Positions 53,346 through 62,742 of a stretch of DNA of 64,000 nucleotides are shown in pieces. This DNA is from NORP23 sp050302475 (GTDB taxonomy: Bacteria; Pseudomonadota; Alphaproteobacteria; Rhodobacterales; Rhodobacteraceae): positions 1 through 64,000 of the forward strand of contig JBNLBF010000007.1 in NCBI GenBank assembly GCA_050302475.1, given 5' to 3'. The notes beneath the pieces were generated by a model. That model ran no database searches, was not told where the DNA came from, and saw only the letters and a list, made by a program, of their open reading frames with translations. The translations under genes and the position numbers were made by a program. Every line of letters begins with the position of its first letter. Positions within the stretch are counted from its first letter, which is position 1.

Positions 53346-54293
53346 ATGGGCGCCTATATTCTGAAACGGCTGCTGTCAGCGATACCGGTTATTCTGGGTA
53401 TCACCATCATCGTTTTCCTGATTATCGAGCTGATCCCGGGCGACCCGGCAACCGCCATCCTCGGCGCATATGCGACGCCGGAAAATGTCGAACGCATTAA
53501 CCGTGATCTGGGTCTCGATAAACCGATGGTCGCGCGCTATTTCATCTGGCTAGGCAATATGTTGCAGGGCGATTTCGGGCGGTCATTTTCGCTTAACCGC
53601 CCCGTGCTGGACGAGATTTCGGACCGCTTTAGTGCCACGTTGATCCTCGCCGGTGTGTCCTTTGTTCTCTGTTCCATCTTTGGTATTCTGGCGGGCGTCA
53701 TTTCTGCCGCGCGTCAATATGGATTTGCCGACAAGGCGATCACATTTGTGGTCCTGATTGGTATCTCCATCCCGTCTTTCTTCCTTGGCATGATGCTGCA
53801 ACTGTTCTTTGCAGTGCAGCATCGCATGTTGCCGGTCTCCGGTATGAAAATGATTTATGGCGGCGGGGATTTGCCCGATATCCTCTGGCACCTGATCCTG
53901 CCCGCCACCGCGCTGGCCGCCGTAGCCACCGGCGTGATCGCCCGCCTATCGCGGTCAGCCATGTTGGAGGTGCTGCGTCAGGATTATATCCGCACAGCCC
54001 GCGCCAAAGGTGTCAAAGAACGCCGTGTGATCTATGGCCATGCGCTGCGATCCGCGATGGTCAGCATCATCCCGATCCTTGGCATTCAGGCGGGATTCGT
54101 GATCTCCGGCGCGGTCTATATCGAATATGTGTTCGAATGGCCCGGCATTGGCCGGATGCTGGTGAACGCGATCCTCAAACGCGATATTCTGCTGGTCGAG
54201 GGGGGCGTGGTTGTCGTGGCCTCCTGCTATGTGCTGTTCAACATCATGGTTGACGTGATCCAGAGCCTGATCGACCCGAGGATCAAGACATGA
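53346..54293 (+). CDS. ABC transporter permease, DppB/OppB type
   Basis: A 315-residue permease with six predicted helices, the N-terminal IPVILGITIIVFLIIELIPGDP and the cytoplasmic EAA loop DYIRTARAKGVKERRVIYGHALR that contacts the ATPase. First half of the channel of the peptide-type importer. Overlaps the next gene by four bases. Confidence 0.92.
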   Translation: MGAYILKRLLSAIPVILGITIIVFLIIELIPGDPATAILGAYATPENVERINRDLGLDKPMVARYFIWLGNMLQGDFGRSFSLNRPVLDEISDRFSATLILAGVSFVLCSIFGILAGVISAARQYGFADKAITFVVLIGISIPSFFLGMMLQLFFAVQHRMLPVSGMKMIYGGGDLPDILWHLILPATALAAVATGVIARLSRSAMLEVLRQDYIRTARAKGVKERRVIYGHALRSAMVSIIPILGIQAGFVISGAVYIEYVFEWPGIGRMLVNAILKRDILLVEGGVVVVASCYVLFNIMVDVIQSLIDPRIKT

Positions 54294-56158
54294 TGAAATT
54301 TATCAAACTGCTGTTTCGCAATCAGCTGGCCGCCGTTGGTGCGGTTATCCTGTCGATCATCGTTTTTCTGGCGCTGATCACCCCGTTCCTGCCCCTGCAG
54401 GACCCCGGTGCGACAGACCTGCCGAATAAATTCCTGACACCGGGATCCGAGGGGCATCTGCTCGGCACCGACCATCTGGGCCGCGATATGCTGTCCCGCC
54501 TGTTCTGGGGCACGCGCATGTCGCTGTGGGTTGGGTTTGTCGCGGCGATGATTGCCGCGACGGTTGGCTCGGCCATCGGAATTACCTCGGGCTATTTCGG
54601 CGGGCGGGTTGATAATATCTTCATGCGCTTCGTCGATATGCTGATGGCGTTTCCCTATATCCTGCTGGCGATGGCGATTGTGGCTGCGCTGGGGCCGGGC
54701 TTGAACAATGCGCTGATCGCGGTGGCGGTGGTGAACATCCCGTTCTTTGCCCGCAACATTCGCGGGATCACGGTTGGGTTGGCGCAGCGCGAATTTGTCG
54801 ATGCAGCCAAACTGGCCGGCATGGGCCACACGCGGATCATCCTGTTTGAACTGCTGCCCAACGTCCTGCCCGTCATTGTGATCGCAATGTCCACGACCAT
54901 CGGCTGGATGATTTTGGAAACGGCTGGGCTGTCCTTCCTTGGCCTTGGCTCGCAACCACCACAGGCGGATTTGGGATCAATGCTGGGCGATGCGCGGGAC
55001 GATCTGTTCACCGACCCGCACCCCTCGATCATCGTGGGCATCGCGATTTTCCTGATTGTTATGTCGATCAACCTGCTGGGCGACGGGGTCCGTGATGCGC
55101 TAGACCCGCGGCTGCGTTCCGGCGCCTTATCGCGTCCGCTTCCGACAACGCTGGTGGAGCGTGGCGCAGATATACCGCCCAAAACCGACGACCTGCTGGC
55201 GATCCAGAATCTGGAAACGCAGTTCCATGTCGGCAAACGCGTATATCGCGCCGTTAATGACGTGACGCTGACGGTCAAACCGGGCGAATGTCTGGGGGTA
55301 ATCGGCGAATCCGGTTCCGGCAAATCGGTAACCGCACTGTCGGTGATGGGGCTGGTGGCCTCCCCCCCTGGTGTCATCACTGCCGGCGCGGTCCGGTTCG
55401 AAGGTCAGGACCTGATCGGCGCACCGTATGAAAAACTCCGCTCCATGCGCGGGGACAAGGTCAGTTATATCTTTCAAGACCCGCTCTCGACGCTACATCC
55501 GCTTTACCGGATTGGCGACCAACTGGCCGAGGCGATCCAGTCGCACCATCCCGTGTCGAATGCCGAGGCCCGCGAACGCGCGATTGCCCTGCTGAAAGAC
55601 GTGCGCATCCCCAACGCCGAAAGCCGTATCCGCAACTATCCACATGAAATGTCGGGCGGGATGCGGCAGCGGGTTGGTATCGCGATGGCGCTGGCGAACG
55701 AGCCCGAGGTGATCATCGCCGACGAACCCACCACCGCGCTGGACGTGACCGTGCAGGCGCAAATTCTGGCGCTGCTGAACGACCTGCGGCGCGAGAAGGG
55801 CCTCGCCATCATCTTCATCACCCATGATTTCGGCGTTGTCGCGCAACTGTGTGATCGTGTCGCCGTCATGTATGCGGGGCAAATTGTGGAACAGGGTCTG
55901 ACGGACGAGGTCCTCGCCCATCCTGCGCACCCCTACACCAAACGCCTGATTGCCTGTGTGCCGGAACTGGGCGAGGGGCGCCGCGTCCTCGCCGCCATTC
56001 CCGGCCTGCCGCCGATCGTGTCCGATCTGCCACCGGGCTGTGCCTTTGCGCCGCGCTGTGACAAGGCGCGGGCGGAATGTTCAAAAGGCGAAATCGCGTT
56101 GGAAGGGGCAGGTTCGCAAACCGTCCGCTGCCTGTATCCGGAGGAGGACATCAAATGA
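54290..56158 (+). CDS. Fused ABC permease (DppC type) and ATPase (DppD type)
   Basis: A 622-residue fusion. Residues about 1-290 are a DppC-like permease with the EAA loop EFVDAAKLAGMGHTRIILFE. Residues about 300-620 are an ATPase with Walker A GESGSGKS, signature MSGGMRQR, Walker B VIIADEPTTALD, and the C-terminal oligopeptide-transporter tail with Cys-rich PPGCAFAPRCDKARAEC. Fusion of permease and ATPase is uncommon but seen in other alphaproteobacterial importers. No frameshift or stop marks the junction. It overlaps the second ATPase by four bases. Confidence 0.92.
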   Translation: MMKFIKLLFRNQLAAVGAVILSIIVFLALITPFLPLQDPGATDLPNKFLTPGSEGHLLGTDHLGRDMLSRLFWGTRMSLWVGFVAAMIAATVGSAIGITSGYFGGRVDNIFMRFVDMLMAFPYILLAMAIVAALGPGLNNALIAVAVVNIPFFARNIRGITVGLAQREFVDAAKLAGMGHTRIILFELLPNVLPVIVIAMSTTIGWMILETAGLSFLGLGSQPPQADLGSMLGDARDDLFTDPHPSIIVGIAIFLIVMSINLLGDGVRDALDPRLRSGALSRPLPTTLVERGADIPPKTDDLLAIQNLETQFHVGKRVYRAVNDVTLTVKPGECLGVIGESGSGKSVTALSVMGLVASPPGVITAGAVRFEGQDLIGAPYEKLRSMRGDKVSYIFQDPLSTLHPLYRIGDQLAEAIQSHHPVSNAEARERAIALLKDVRIPNAESRIRNYPHEMSGGMRQRVGIAMALANEPEVIIADEPTTALDVTVQAQILALLNDLRREKGLAIIFITHDFGVVAQLCDRVAVMYAGQIVEQGLTDEVLAHPAHPYTKRLIACVPELGEGRRVLAAIPGLPPIVSDLPPGCAFAPRCDKARAECSKGEIALEGAGSQTVRCLYPEEDIK

Positions 56159-57114
56159 GTGTTGCCCTGAAAATCGACAACCTGTCCAAAACCTTCCCGA
56201 TCAAGGGCGGACTGTTTTCCAAATCCCACCCCGGCGTGCGGGCGGTTCATCCGACGACGTTGGAGGTCCAGACGGGTGAGACGCTTGGCATCGTTGGGGA
56301 ATCCGGCTGTGGAAAATCCACCTTCGCGCGGATGCTGGTCGGGTTGCTGGACCCGACAACCGGTGTGATCGAAATCGAAGGCAAACCCTTCGACAACGCT
56401 GACCCCGCTGAGTTCGGCAAGATGATCCAGTATATGTTTCAGGATCCGGTCAGCTCCCTCAACCCGCGCAAAACCATCCGCCAGATCATGGAAGCGCCGC
56501 TGAAGCTGCTCTATAAAATGCCGAAGGCGGAACGCGAGAAACGCATTGCCGAGATTTTCGACAGCGTGAACTTGCGTCACGAATTCCTTGACCGCTATCC
56601 CCACGAATTTTCCGGTGGGCAGGCGCAGCGGATCGGGGTCGCGCGCGCACTGGCCGCCAGTCCGCGGATTATAATTTTGGATGAACCTGTGTCGGCGCTG
56701 GATGTCTCCGTGCAGGCACAGGTCTTGAACCTGCTGGCGGACCTAAAGACAGAATTTAACCTCACCTACCTGTTCATCAGCCACGATCTGGCGGTGGTGG
56801 AGGCCGTGAGCGACCGTATCGCTGTCCTCTATTTCGGCTCGGTGGTGGAGGTCGGGAAGGCTGAAAGCATTTTCGCCGCGCCCAAACATCCCTATACGAA
56901 ACTGCTGGCGGACTCTGCCCCCGTTGTGGGTCGCCCTTTGACAGCGCCGGAACAAAAAGATACGGAGTTGCCCGACCCGTTGAACCCGCCGCCGGGCTGT
57001 GCGTTTTCCAAACGCTGCCCCCGCGCGACGGAGAAATGTTCGGCCGAAATTCCGACCCTCACCCAGATGGGAGAAGACCAGTTTGCCGCCTGCTTCCACC
57101 CCCTCGAAGGATAA
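56155..57114 (+). CDS. ABC transporter ATP-binding protein, DppF type
   Basis: A 319-residue ATPase with Walker A GESGCGKST, signature FSGGQAQR, Walker B IIILDEPVSALD and the C-terminal PPGCAFSKRCPRATEKC tail. It forms the second nucleotide-binding site of the importer. ATG 56155 overlaps the fused gene's stop; the longer upstream frame is not used. The downstream GntR gene begins inside its last 32 bases. Confidence 0.92.
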   Translation: MSVALKIDNLSKTFPIKGGLFSKSHPGVRAVHPTTLEVQTGETLGIVGESGCGKSTFARMLVGLLDPTTGVIEIEGKPFDNADPAEFGKMIQYMFQDPVSSLNPRKTIRQIMEAPLKLLYKMPKAEREKRIAEIFDSVNLRHEFLDRYPHEFSGGQAQRIGVARALAASPRIIILDEPVSALDVSVQAQVLNLLADLKTEFNLTYLFISHDLAVVEAVSDRIAVLYFGSVVEVGKAESIFAAPKHPYTKLLADSAPVVGRPLTAPEQKDTELPDPLNPPPGCAFSKRCPRATEKCSAEIPTLTQMGEDQFAACFHPLEG

Positions 57115-57841
57115 GCGAAGCCGCCCTGTAAAGGTAGCGGAGGCGATCAAGGACTGGGTTGTCGAACAGCATCTACAGGCCGGTGACCGGCTGCCCTCCG
57201 AACCCGAAATGATCGAACGGTTCGGCATGGCCAAAAGCACCATCCGCGAGGCGATGCGGATATTGGAAGCCCAAGGTCTGGTCAAAACCCGCACCGGCCC
57301 GGGCGGCGGATCGTTCGTGCATGAGGTGTCCGAAGAACGCGCACGGGCGCTGTTGGGGAATTATTTCTATTTCAAGGATCTGACGATTGCGGACATCTAC
57401 CAGCTCCGCCGAGTGCTGGAGCCGGAACTCGCGGCATCACTGGCTGGGAAACTGCCGGAAACGGTTCTGATGCAGCTGGAAGAAACGGTCGCGGCCTACG
57501 CTGAACCTGCCAAGACGGTGGACGAAGAACGTGAACAGCATGTCGCCTCGCTCCGGTTTCACGCGATTCTTGCGGATCAGTCGGACAATGATCTGCTGGG
57601 TTTTCTGATCCGTTTCATGGCGAATATGCTGTCGGACCTGACAGTCTATCGCCAGCTCTACGCGCCGCCAAACTACGAATTATGGGCGAAGGGTAAAGAT
57701 TATCAGCAACGGCTGATCAAGGCATTGCGCCACGGTCATGCGGATGACGCCCGCCAGATTATGACCGACCATATGGCAACGGCGCAAAGCCTGATGGAGA
57801 GTCAGGAAGCCGAGATGGTGCGCCGCTTTATCGAAGACTGA
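57083..57841 (+). CDS. FadR-type GntR-family transcriptional regulator
   Basis: About 252 residues. The N-terminal winged helix (VAEAIKDWVVEQHLQAGDRLPSEPEMIERFGMAKSTIREAMRILE) and the C-terminal all-helical FCD domain (to about residue 245) are clear. TTG 57083 is chosen because GGGAGAAG lies upstream and a longer frame runs into the ATPase gene. It is co-transcribed with the importer it probably controls, through TTATCATGATAA sites at 51637-51678. Its ligand is likely the imported solute or a product. Confidence 0.88.
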   Translation: MPPASTPSKDKRSRPVKVAEAIKDWVVEQHLQAGDRLPSEPEMIERFGMAKSTIREAMRILEAQGLVKTRTGPGGGSFVHEVSEERARALLGNYFYFKDLTIADIYQLRRVLEPELAASLAGKLPETVLMQLEETVAAYAEPAKTVDEEREQHVASLRFHAILADQSDNDLLGFLIRFMANMLSDLTVYRQLYAPPNYELWAKGKDYQQRLIKALRHGHADDARQIMTDHMATAQSLMESQEAEMVRRFIED

Positions 57842-57983
57842 ATCTTCCTGCGGTTTCAACTTTTTTGAAACGCTAACCTTATGGACAGGTTGCAAAGCGG
57901 AAAATTTCCCTGAAAATGGGCGGTACGGAGTAAACCGCGCCGGTAACTTGCTGCCTGCGCACCCATTTGAACGAGAATTTTAC

Positions 57984-58547
57984 GTGACGACATTAAAGGC
58001 GCTCGCGGCGCATCTTGGTTTGTCGGAAGCGACGGTCAGCCGTGCGCTTAACGGCTTTGACTCCGTCAAGGAGTCGACGCGCCAGCGCGTGGAGCAGGCC
58101 GCCAAAGATCTGAACTACCGGCCCAACCTCAAGGCCCGCCAGCTGGCGACCGGCAAATCAAATGCAGTTGGGCTGATAATGCCCGATCCGGCGTCCGGGA
58201 TAAGTGACAGTATGCTGGGTGGTCTGCTGCGTGGGATTGTATCGACCCTGTCAGGGCAGGGGATTGATCTGGTTCTGTTCGGATCCCAGGACCGCGATCC
58301 GTTGGATCAGCTCGATGCAGTGGCGGACAGTGGCAAAGTTGACGGCATGCTTGTGCTGGATTCACAACCCGCGAAGGACCCACGCCTGACCCGGCTTGCG
58401 GAACATGCACAGCCGATTGTCAAACTTAGTGACGCCGCCGCGTCCAGTTCGCATGACATGGGAATGGCGTCGGCAGATTACGAAGCGCAGGGGCGTACAT
58501 TGGCGCAGGCCATGCTAAGGCAGCTCGACACGCGGCGCTCAGACTGA
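57984..58547 (+). pseudogene. Truncated LacI-family regulator
   Basis: 187 codons, against about 330-350 in intact relatives. The DNA-binding part is complete (TTLKALAAHLGLSEATVSRALNG, then LNYRPNLKARQLATGKSNAVGLIMPDP), but the sugar-binding domain stops after about 120 residues. I see no continuation of the lost half in any frame before the next gene, which suggests a deletion rather than one frameshift. A short protein that binds DNA without responding to a ligand is possible. GTG 57984 begins the conserved part; TTG 57948 is an alternative. Confidence 0.75.
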
Positions 58548-58657
58548 TTGTCAGGGATGTGTCCTCGATATATTCCGGGATGGATCAAATATTGCCATTC
58601 CGGCTTTTTAATCCGCAATATTCGATTGGAGGCCAGAGATTTGCGACGGAAGCCTGT

Positions 58658-59173
58658 ATGAAACTCCCTGATTATCTTTCGGTGAAATCAGATGCCCCGT
58701 CAGCCAATGTTGGTCCGACGGGATTCCACTGGCTGATCGAAGGTGTACTGGGTGGCACACCGCGCCCGGGTATCGGGGTAACGCCAGACACAGCGGAAGA
58801 TGTCGAAGCTCTGGCGCGAACCGGTGCCAAGTTATTGATTACCCTCAACCAAAACTGGGACGCTCCGATTGCGGAACTGGCTAAGCATGGGATCGATTCC
58901 CATCAGTTGCGGATTGCGGATATGGGCGTTCCCACACCAAAGCAGGCGATTGAAACCTGCAAACTCGTTGACTTGTATCTGGCCCAATTCAAGCCTTGTG
59001 TTTTTCATTGCAGAGCCGGTCGGGGCCGGACGGGAACGCTGTTGACCGCACAGCTGATTTACTATGGCGTGTCCGCAGACGAGGCGATTGCATTTGCGAA
59101 ACATAAAAACCCAAATTGGATCGAGTCGCAGGAACAACTGGACTTTTTGCACAGGTTTCCTGAATCCCTTTAG
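58658..59173 (+). CDS. Dual-specificity/tyrosine phosphatase-like protein
   Basis: About 171 residues. The catalytic P-loop is HCRAGRGRTGT (HCx5R), with an N-terminal IEGVLGGTPRPG that fits dual-specificity or PTEN-like phosphatases. ATG 58658 has GACGGAAG upstream; GTG 58559 or ATG 58580 would add an N-terminal tail. It lies alone between the truncated LacI gene and the convergent carrier-thioesterase gene. Target unknown; such enzymes act on protein tyrosines or phosphoinositide-like lipids. Confidence 0.78.
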   Translation: MKLPDYLSVKSDAPSANVGPTGFHWLIEGVLGGTPRPGIGVTPDTAEDVEALARTGAKLLITLNQNWDAPIAELAKHGIDSHQLRIADMGVPTPKQAIETCKLVDLYLAQFKPCVFHCRAGRGRTGTLLTAQLIYYGVSADEAIAFAKHKNPNWIESQEQLDFLHRFPESL

Positions 59174-59294
59174 GTTTTTAGTTTCCGTAAACTGCCAGCT
59201 AACCAGCAATATTTGCGTGCATTAAGCAGGTCGTAAAGAACAGGTGCGGTGATACAGGGATGTCGGATCTGTTCTGTGATCAGTGCGCGGCTGA

Positions 59295-60323
59295 CTAGGC
59301 CGCCTTTGTCACATCCACATCGAAAAGACCGTCGCGCTTCAGATCGTCAACGAAACGCAGCAACTCCGCGTCGATCATTTCACGATTCTGAATATGGATG
59401 ATGTTATGGTGCCCCTCCATCGGGATCCCGCGGACAACGGAATCCGGATGTGCCCATTTCAGAAAGCCGGGCATCGCCACGTCAAACATCTTGGGTCCGG
59501 TGAAGATCAGCAGATTGCAGGGAAACGGCTCGGGATGCACGGATTTGGCATAATGGCGTATTCGTTCAAACAGTATTTTCCGTCTGACTTTTTGTGCCCG
59601 CCGGGTTTTGTCCAGACCAAGGGTCTTCAACACGCGCTGAAAAGCGAGGTAATACCACAACCGTACGATCCTGATGCCCATTTTGGGCGCACCCTTCCCA
59701 TTCTGATGGTATTCGTAAAGTGATCCAGGCGGGTCCAGCGCCACGATGGTTAACCGCTTTCCGGTTTTGCGGTAAATCTTGCTCGCCAGCTCCAGCGTGA
59801 TCAAAGATCCGGCGCAAAACCCGGATAAGATTACCGGAGTTTCCCCGAAGAACGCGAGGCTGGCGTCATAATACTCATCAACCATTTCATCGAGCGAGCC
59901 GTGAAGTCTTTCGCCGGGAACAAGGCCGGAGGCACGGATTCCGGCAACGTTGAATTTGGATTTGATATCATCGCCGATAAGACGTTTCTGGTAATTGTCG
60001 CCATGGGCACCATGCACATGCAAATACGGAATTTTTCCCGTCGACCCGTCAATTGGACCGATCAAATCACCTGCAACACTGCCTTTTGAAAGTTCACGCG
60101 CAAAGGCTTGTGGCGTGGGGTAATCCAGAATGCTGGAAACGTCATATGTGCGGTCAAAGCCCTCATTGATCGAAAGAATAAGATTTTCCGCCATAAGGGA
60201 ATCCCCGCCAGCGTCAAAAAAATCATCCTCAGCGTCAACGGTTGGCTGGCCAAGTTCCGTCTGGAACATGCCAACAACTCTGGCCAGAATGTCGTCATAA
60301 GTAAGGGTAAACTGGATGTTCAC
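59295..60323 (-). CDS. Free-standing carrier protein-thioesterase fusion, copy 2
   Basis: A 342-residue paralog of the 9646-10662 product. The carrier domain has EDDFFDAGGDSLMA with the phosphopantetheine Ser42, and the thioesterase domain has SGFCAGS with Cys170 as the presumed nucleophile and GHHNIIH as a candidate His site. Both key residues fall at the same positions as in the first copy. GTG start at 60323. No ligase or condensation gene is adjacent, so activation may depend on the ligase at 10663-12114, 48 kb away, or on one outside the window. Confidence 0.8.
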   Translation of the reverse strand: MNIQFTLTYDDILARVVGMFQTELGQPTVDAEDDFFDAGGDSLMAENLILSINEGFDRTYDVSSILDYPTPQAFARELSKGSVAGDLIGPIDGSTGKIPYLHVHGAHGDNYQKRLIGDDIKSKFNVAGIRASGLVPGERLHGSLDEMVDEYYDASLAFFGETPVILSGFCAGSLITLELASKIYRKTGKRLTIVALDPPGSLYEYHQNGKGAPKMGIRIVRLWYYLAFQRVLKTLGLDKTRRAQKVRRKILFERIRHYAKSVHPEPFPCNLLIFTGPKMFDVAMPGFLKWAHPDSVVRGIPMEGHHNIIHIQNREMIDAELLRFVDDLKRDGLFDVDVTKAA

Positions 60324-60433
60324 AATCGTTAATGCCCTCTTAACCTAACATCGTTGTTACGCTTGCAAGGGAAGAAACTCAAGCTATCGAAAAGTTTAGT
60401 GATCCTTTTCGGATCAGGCCGAAGGTGAGTTGA

Positions 60434-60784
60434 TCAGGGCAGATCGACGGCGAACAGCTCGCCTTCGCCATGTACATTGTCGCGGGGACGGATGAACACG
60501 CGTGTGACCCCTTCCGGGATTTCGACACCGGAAAGCGACCGGGTAAAAGGCATTTCATTGACATGCGGGTGCAGAAGTTCGCGATAGCCTAACTCGGTTC
60601 CGTCCTCCAGATAGACACCCCAACCATCCGCATAATGCTCCCATCCCGTATCCGTATGGGTCAGGCGGACATCAAATCGCCACGTGCCATTGATGGAACT
60701 CGCCGTTACCGACAAAACCTGTGGCGTGTCAGCAAACGCTGGCACAGCGAACAGCAGGGCGGCGAGGGTCTGGGCATGTTTCAT
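60434..60784 (-). CDS. Secreted hypothetical protein
   Basis: A 116-residue protein with a signal peptide (cleaved near AFADTP) and a compact beta-rich body: VTASSINGTWRFDVRLTHTDTGWEHYADGW, then LHPHVNEMPFTRSL. The pattern looks like a small beta-sandwich, possibly metal-binding through the His pair, but no family is recognised. ATG 60784 has AGGGGGTT just before it. It lies 54 bases before the stop of the next secreted gene. Confidence 0.7.
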   Translation of the reverse strand: MKHAQTLAALLFAVPAFADTPQVLSVTASSINGTWRFDVRLTHTDTGWEHYADGWGVYLEDGTELGYRELLHPHVNEMPFTRSLSGVEIPEGVTRVFIRPRDNVHGEGELFAVDLP

Positions 60785-60837
60785 AACCCCCTGATACCAT
60801 GTTCCGCCGCCCGGCAAAGTCACGTCCGCTTGATCGC

Positions 60838-61542
60838 TCAGTTTGCCCAGGTGGTGAAGCCGATCTCCATCGTACCGGGACTTGCCCCCGGTGCGCTGTT
60901 GACGCGGAACTGGGAAATCCGACCCTCGGAGGTGCGAACACAGACATACATGCCCACCGGGAAAGCCTCGATCGGCATCCGGTTTGCGCTATAGCCGGGC
61001 AATCCCTGACAGCCTTCAAGGTTGATCGAGCGCATTCCCGCCAGCGCTATTTGCGCCCCGTTTACCGGGGTCAGAAAGCGCGCCGTTGCAGTTTCCGCCT
61101 GGAACCAGACATCTGCGCCCTCGCGCCCACCTGTGGTGCCTTCGTCCAGGTCAATCATCCAGGTTTGCTGCCAGGTGATTGGGCCGGTTTTATATGTGAC
61201 CGGGGCAATCACGCCCGGCGAAATGCAGGTGAAGCCACTGGAATCGGCGCTGCATTCCGCGCCGGAGGGGGCTTCGTGCATGATATACACCGTCTGGCCA
61301 TAGGCCCAGTAACCGCACATCAGGGTTGGCGTCCCACCGATATTCTGAATTTTGGTTTCTTCCAGCGAACCAACCTGTGGCGTCTGCCACCAGCCGCTGG
61401 GAAGGGCGGAGGTTATTTCGGTTCGTGCTTGGGTCAGCGGGCATTCGATCCGCTGAGCCGCCGCGTTTGCGGTGCTGGTAAACAGGGGTAAACAGAAGAT
61501 CGTTACAAATATTACCAGATAAATAGGTCTAAACATCTTCAT
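60838..61542 (-). CDS. Secreted cysteine-containing hypothetical protein
   Basis: A 234-residue protein with a signal peptide (to about residue 28, STANAAAQ). The mature part has six or more cysteines spread in pairs (ECPLTQ, LMCGYW, AECSADSSGFTCIS, GCQGLP, YVCVRT), which suggests disulfide bonds in the periplasm or outside. No family is recognised. Same strand as the smaller secreted gene downstream. Divergent from asd, with a 157-base gap. Confidence 0.7.
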   Translation of the reverse strand: MKMFRPIYLVIFVTIFCLPLFTSTANAAAQRIECPLTQARTEITSALPSGWWQTPQVGSLEETKIQNIGGTPTLMCGYWAYGQTVYIMHEAPSGAECSADSSGFTCISPGVIAPVTYKTGPITWQQTWMIDLDEGTTGGREGADVWFQAETATARFLTPVNGAQIALAGMRSINLEGCQGLPGYSANRMPIEAFPVGMYVCVRTSEGRISQFRVNSAPGASPGTMEIGFTTWAN

Positions 61543-61699
61543 CTCCTCTTTATGTAGAGATCACAAACAGTGATACATCTGCCCACGATAACGCCGGTTT
61601 CTGCGCAGTTCTTTGACATTTGTCACATTAATCCCGCTTTTCTTTCCTCGCCCGCGGCGTTAGATAGCCGCACCCGAACAGTGAAACAGGAGATGAATC

Positions 61700-62722
61700 T
61701 TGGGTTATCGTATCGCCGTCGTCGGCGCCACGGGCAACGTGGGTCGCGAAATGCTGAACATCCTGGATGAACGCAAGTTCCCAGCCGATGAAGTTATTGC
61801 TCTGGCCAGCCGCAAGTCGCTGGGCACCGAGGTCAGCTATGGCGACAAGACGCTCAAGACGAAGGATCTGGACGAATTTGACTTCACCGGCACAGACATC
61901 GCGCTGTTTGCCGTGGGTTCGGACGCGACAAAAATCTATGCGCCGAAAGCCGCCAAGGCGGGCTGCGTGGTGATCGATAACTCGTCGCTCTATCGCTACG
62001 ACCCTGACGTGCCGCTGATCGTGCCGGAGGTAAATCCGGATGCGATCGAGGGCTATGCGAAGAAAAACATCATTGCCAACCCGAATTGTTCGACCGCGCA
62101 GATGGTTGTGGCGCTGAAGCCGCTTCACGACCGCGCGAAAATCAAGCGCGTGGTGGTCAGCACCTATCAGTCGGTGTCCGGCGCCGGTAAAGAAGGGTTG
62201 GATGAGCTGTGGGATCAGACCAAGGGCATGTATGTGCCCGGTCAGGAGCGTGATCCCAAGAAATTCACCAAGCAGATCGCCTTCAACGTGATCCCGCATA
62301 TCGATGTGTTCATGGATTCGGGGGAGACGAAGGAAGAATGGAAAATGGTCGCCGAGACGAAGAAAATCGTCGATCCGAAGATCAAGGTTACCGCCACTTG
62401 CGTGCGCGTCCCGGTCTTTGTCGGCCATTCGGAAGCCGTGAATATCGAATTCGAGGAGTTCCTCGATGAAGACGAGGCTCGCGACATCCTGCGCGAATCC
62501 CCGGGCATCATGGTCATCGACAAGCGCGAGGATGGCGGCTACATCACCCCGGTTGAGTGCGTTGGCGATTATGCGACCTTTGTCAGCCGCATCCGTCAGG
62601 ATTCGACTGTCGAGAATGGCCTGAACCTGTGGTGCGTGTCCGATAACCTGCGCAAAGGTGCGGCACTGAATGCCGTGCAGATTGCCGAATTGCTGGGCCG
62701 ACGGATTTTGCAGAAAGGGTAG
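61700..62722 (+). CDS. asd: Aspartate-semialdehyde dehydrogenase
   Basis: A 340-residue enzyme. VVGATGNVGREML binds NADP, the catalytic cysteine is in IIANPNCSTAQMV, and the substrate-binding VYQSVSGAG-like stretch is seen as STYQSVSGAGKEG. It makes aspartate semialdehyde for lysine, threonine, methionine and cell-wall diaminopimelate. TTG 61700 is the start, with AGGAG seven to eight bases upstream. A small GC-rich hairpin begins at its stop codon. Confidence 0.95.
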   Translation: MGYRIAVVGATGNVGREMLNILDERKFPADEVIALASRKSLGTEVSYGDKTLKTKDLDEFDFTGTDIALFAVGSDATKIYAPKAAKAGCVVIDNSSLYRYDPDVPLIVPEVNPDAIEGYAKKNIIANPNCSTAQMVVALKPLHDRAKIKRVVVSTYQSVSGAGKEGLDELWDQTKGMYVPGQERDPKKFTKQIAFNVIPHIDVFMDSGETKEEWKMVAETKKIVDPKIKVTATCVRVPVFVGHSEAVNIEFEEFLDEDEARDILRESPGIMVIDKREDGGYITPVECVGDYATFVSRIRQDSTVENGLNLWCVSDNLRKGAALNAVQIAELLGRRILQKG

Positions 62723-62742
62723 GGTGTGCGCTTAGCACACCC
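62722..62742 (+). terminator. Hairpin at the end of asd
   Basis: GGGTGTGC and GCACACCC form an 8-bp perfect stem with a 5-base loop that begins at the last base of the asd stop. No T-run follows, so it may be a Rho-dependent end or an mRNA stabiliser rather than a classic terminator. Confidence 0.5.

Noticed and set aside
57853..57871. GTTTCAA/TTGAAAC hairpin after the FadR-type regulator as a terminator
   Set aside because: The T-run is in the loop, not after the stem, and the stem is AT-rich. It is not a convincing terminator.
61613..61625. TTGACA box and the palindrome TGACATTTGTCA upstream of asd
   Set aside because: A good -35 is present, but no -10 is seen at 16-18 bases, so I do not call a promoter.
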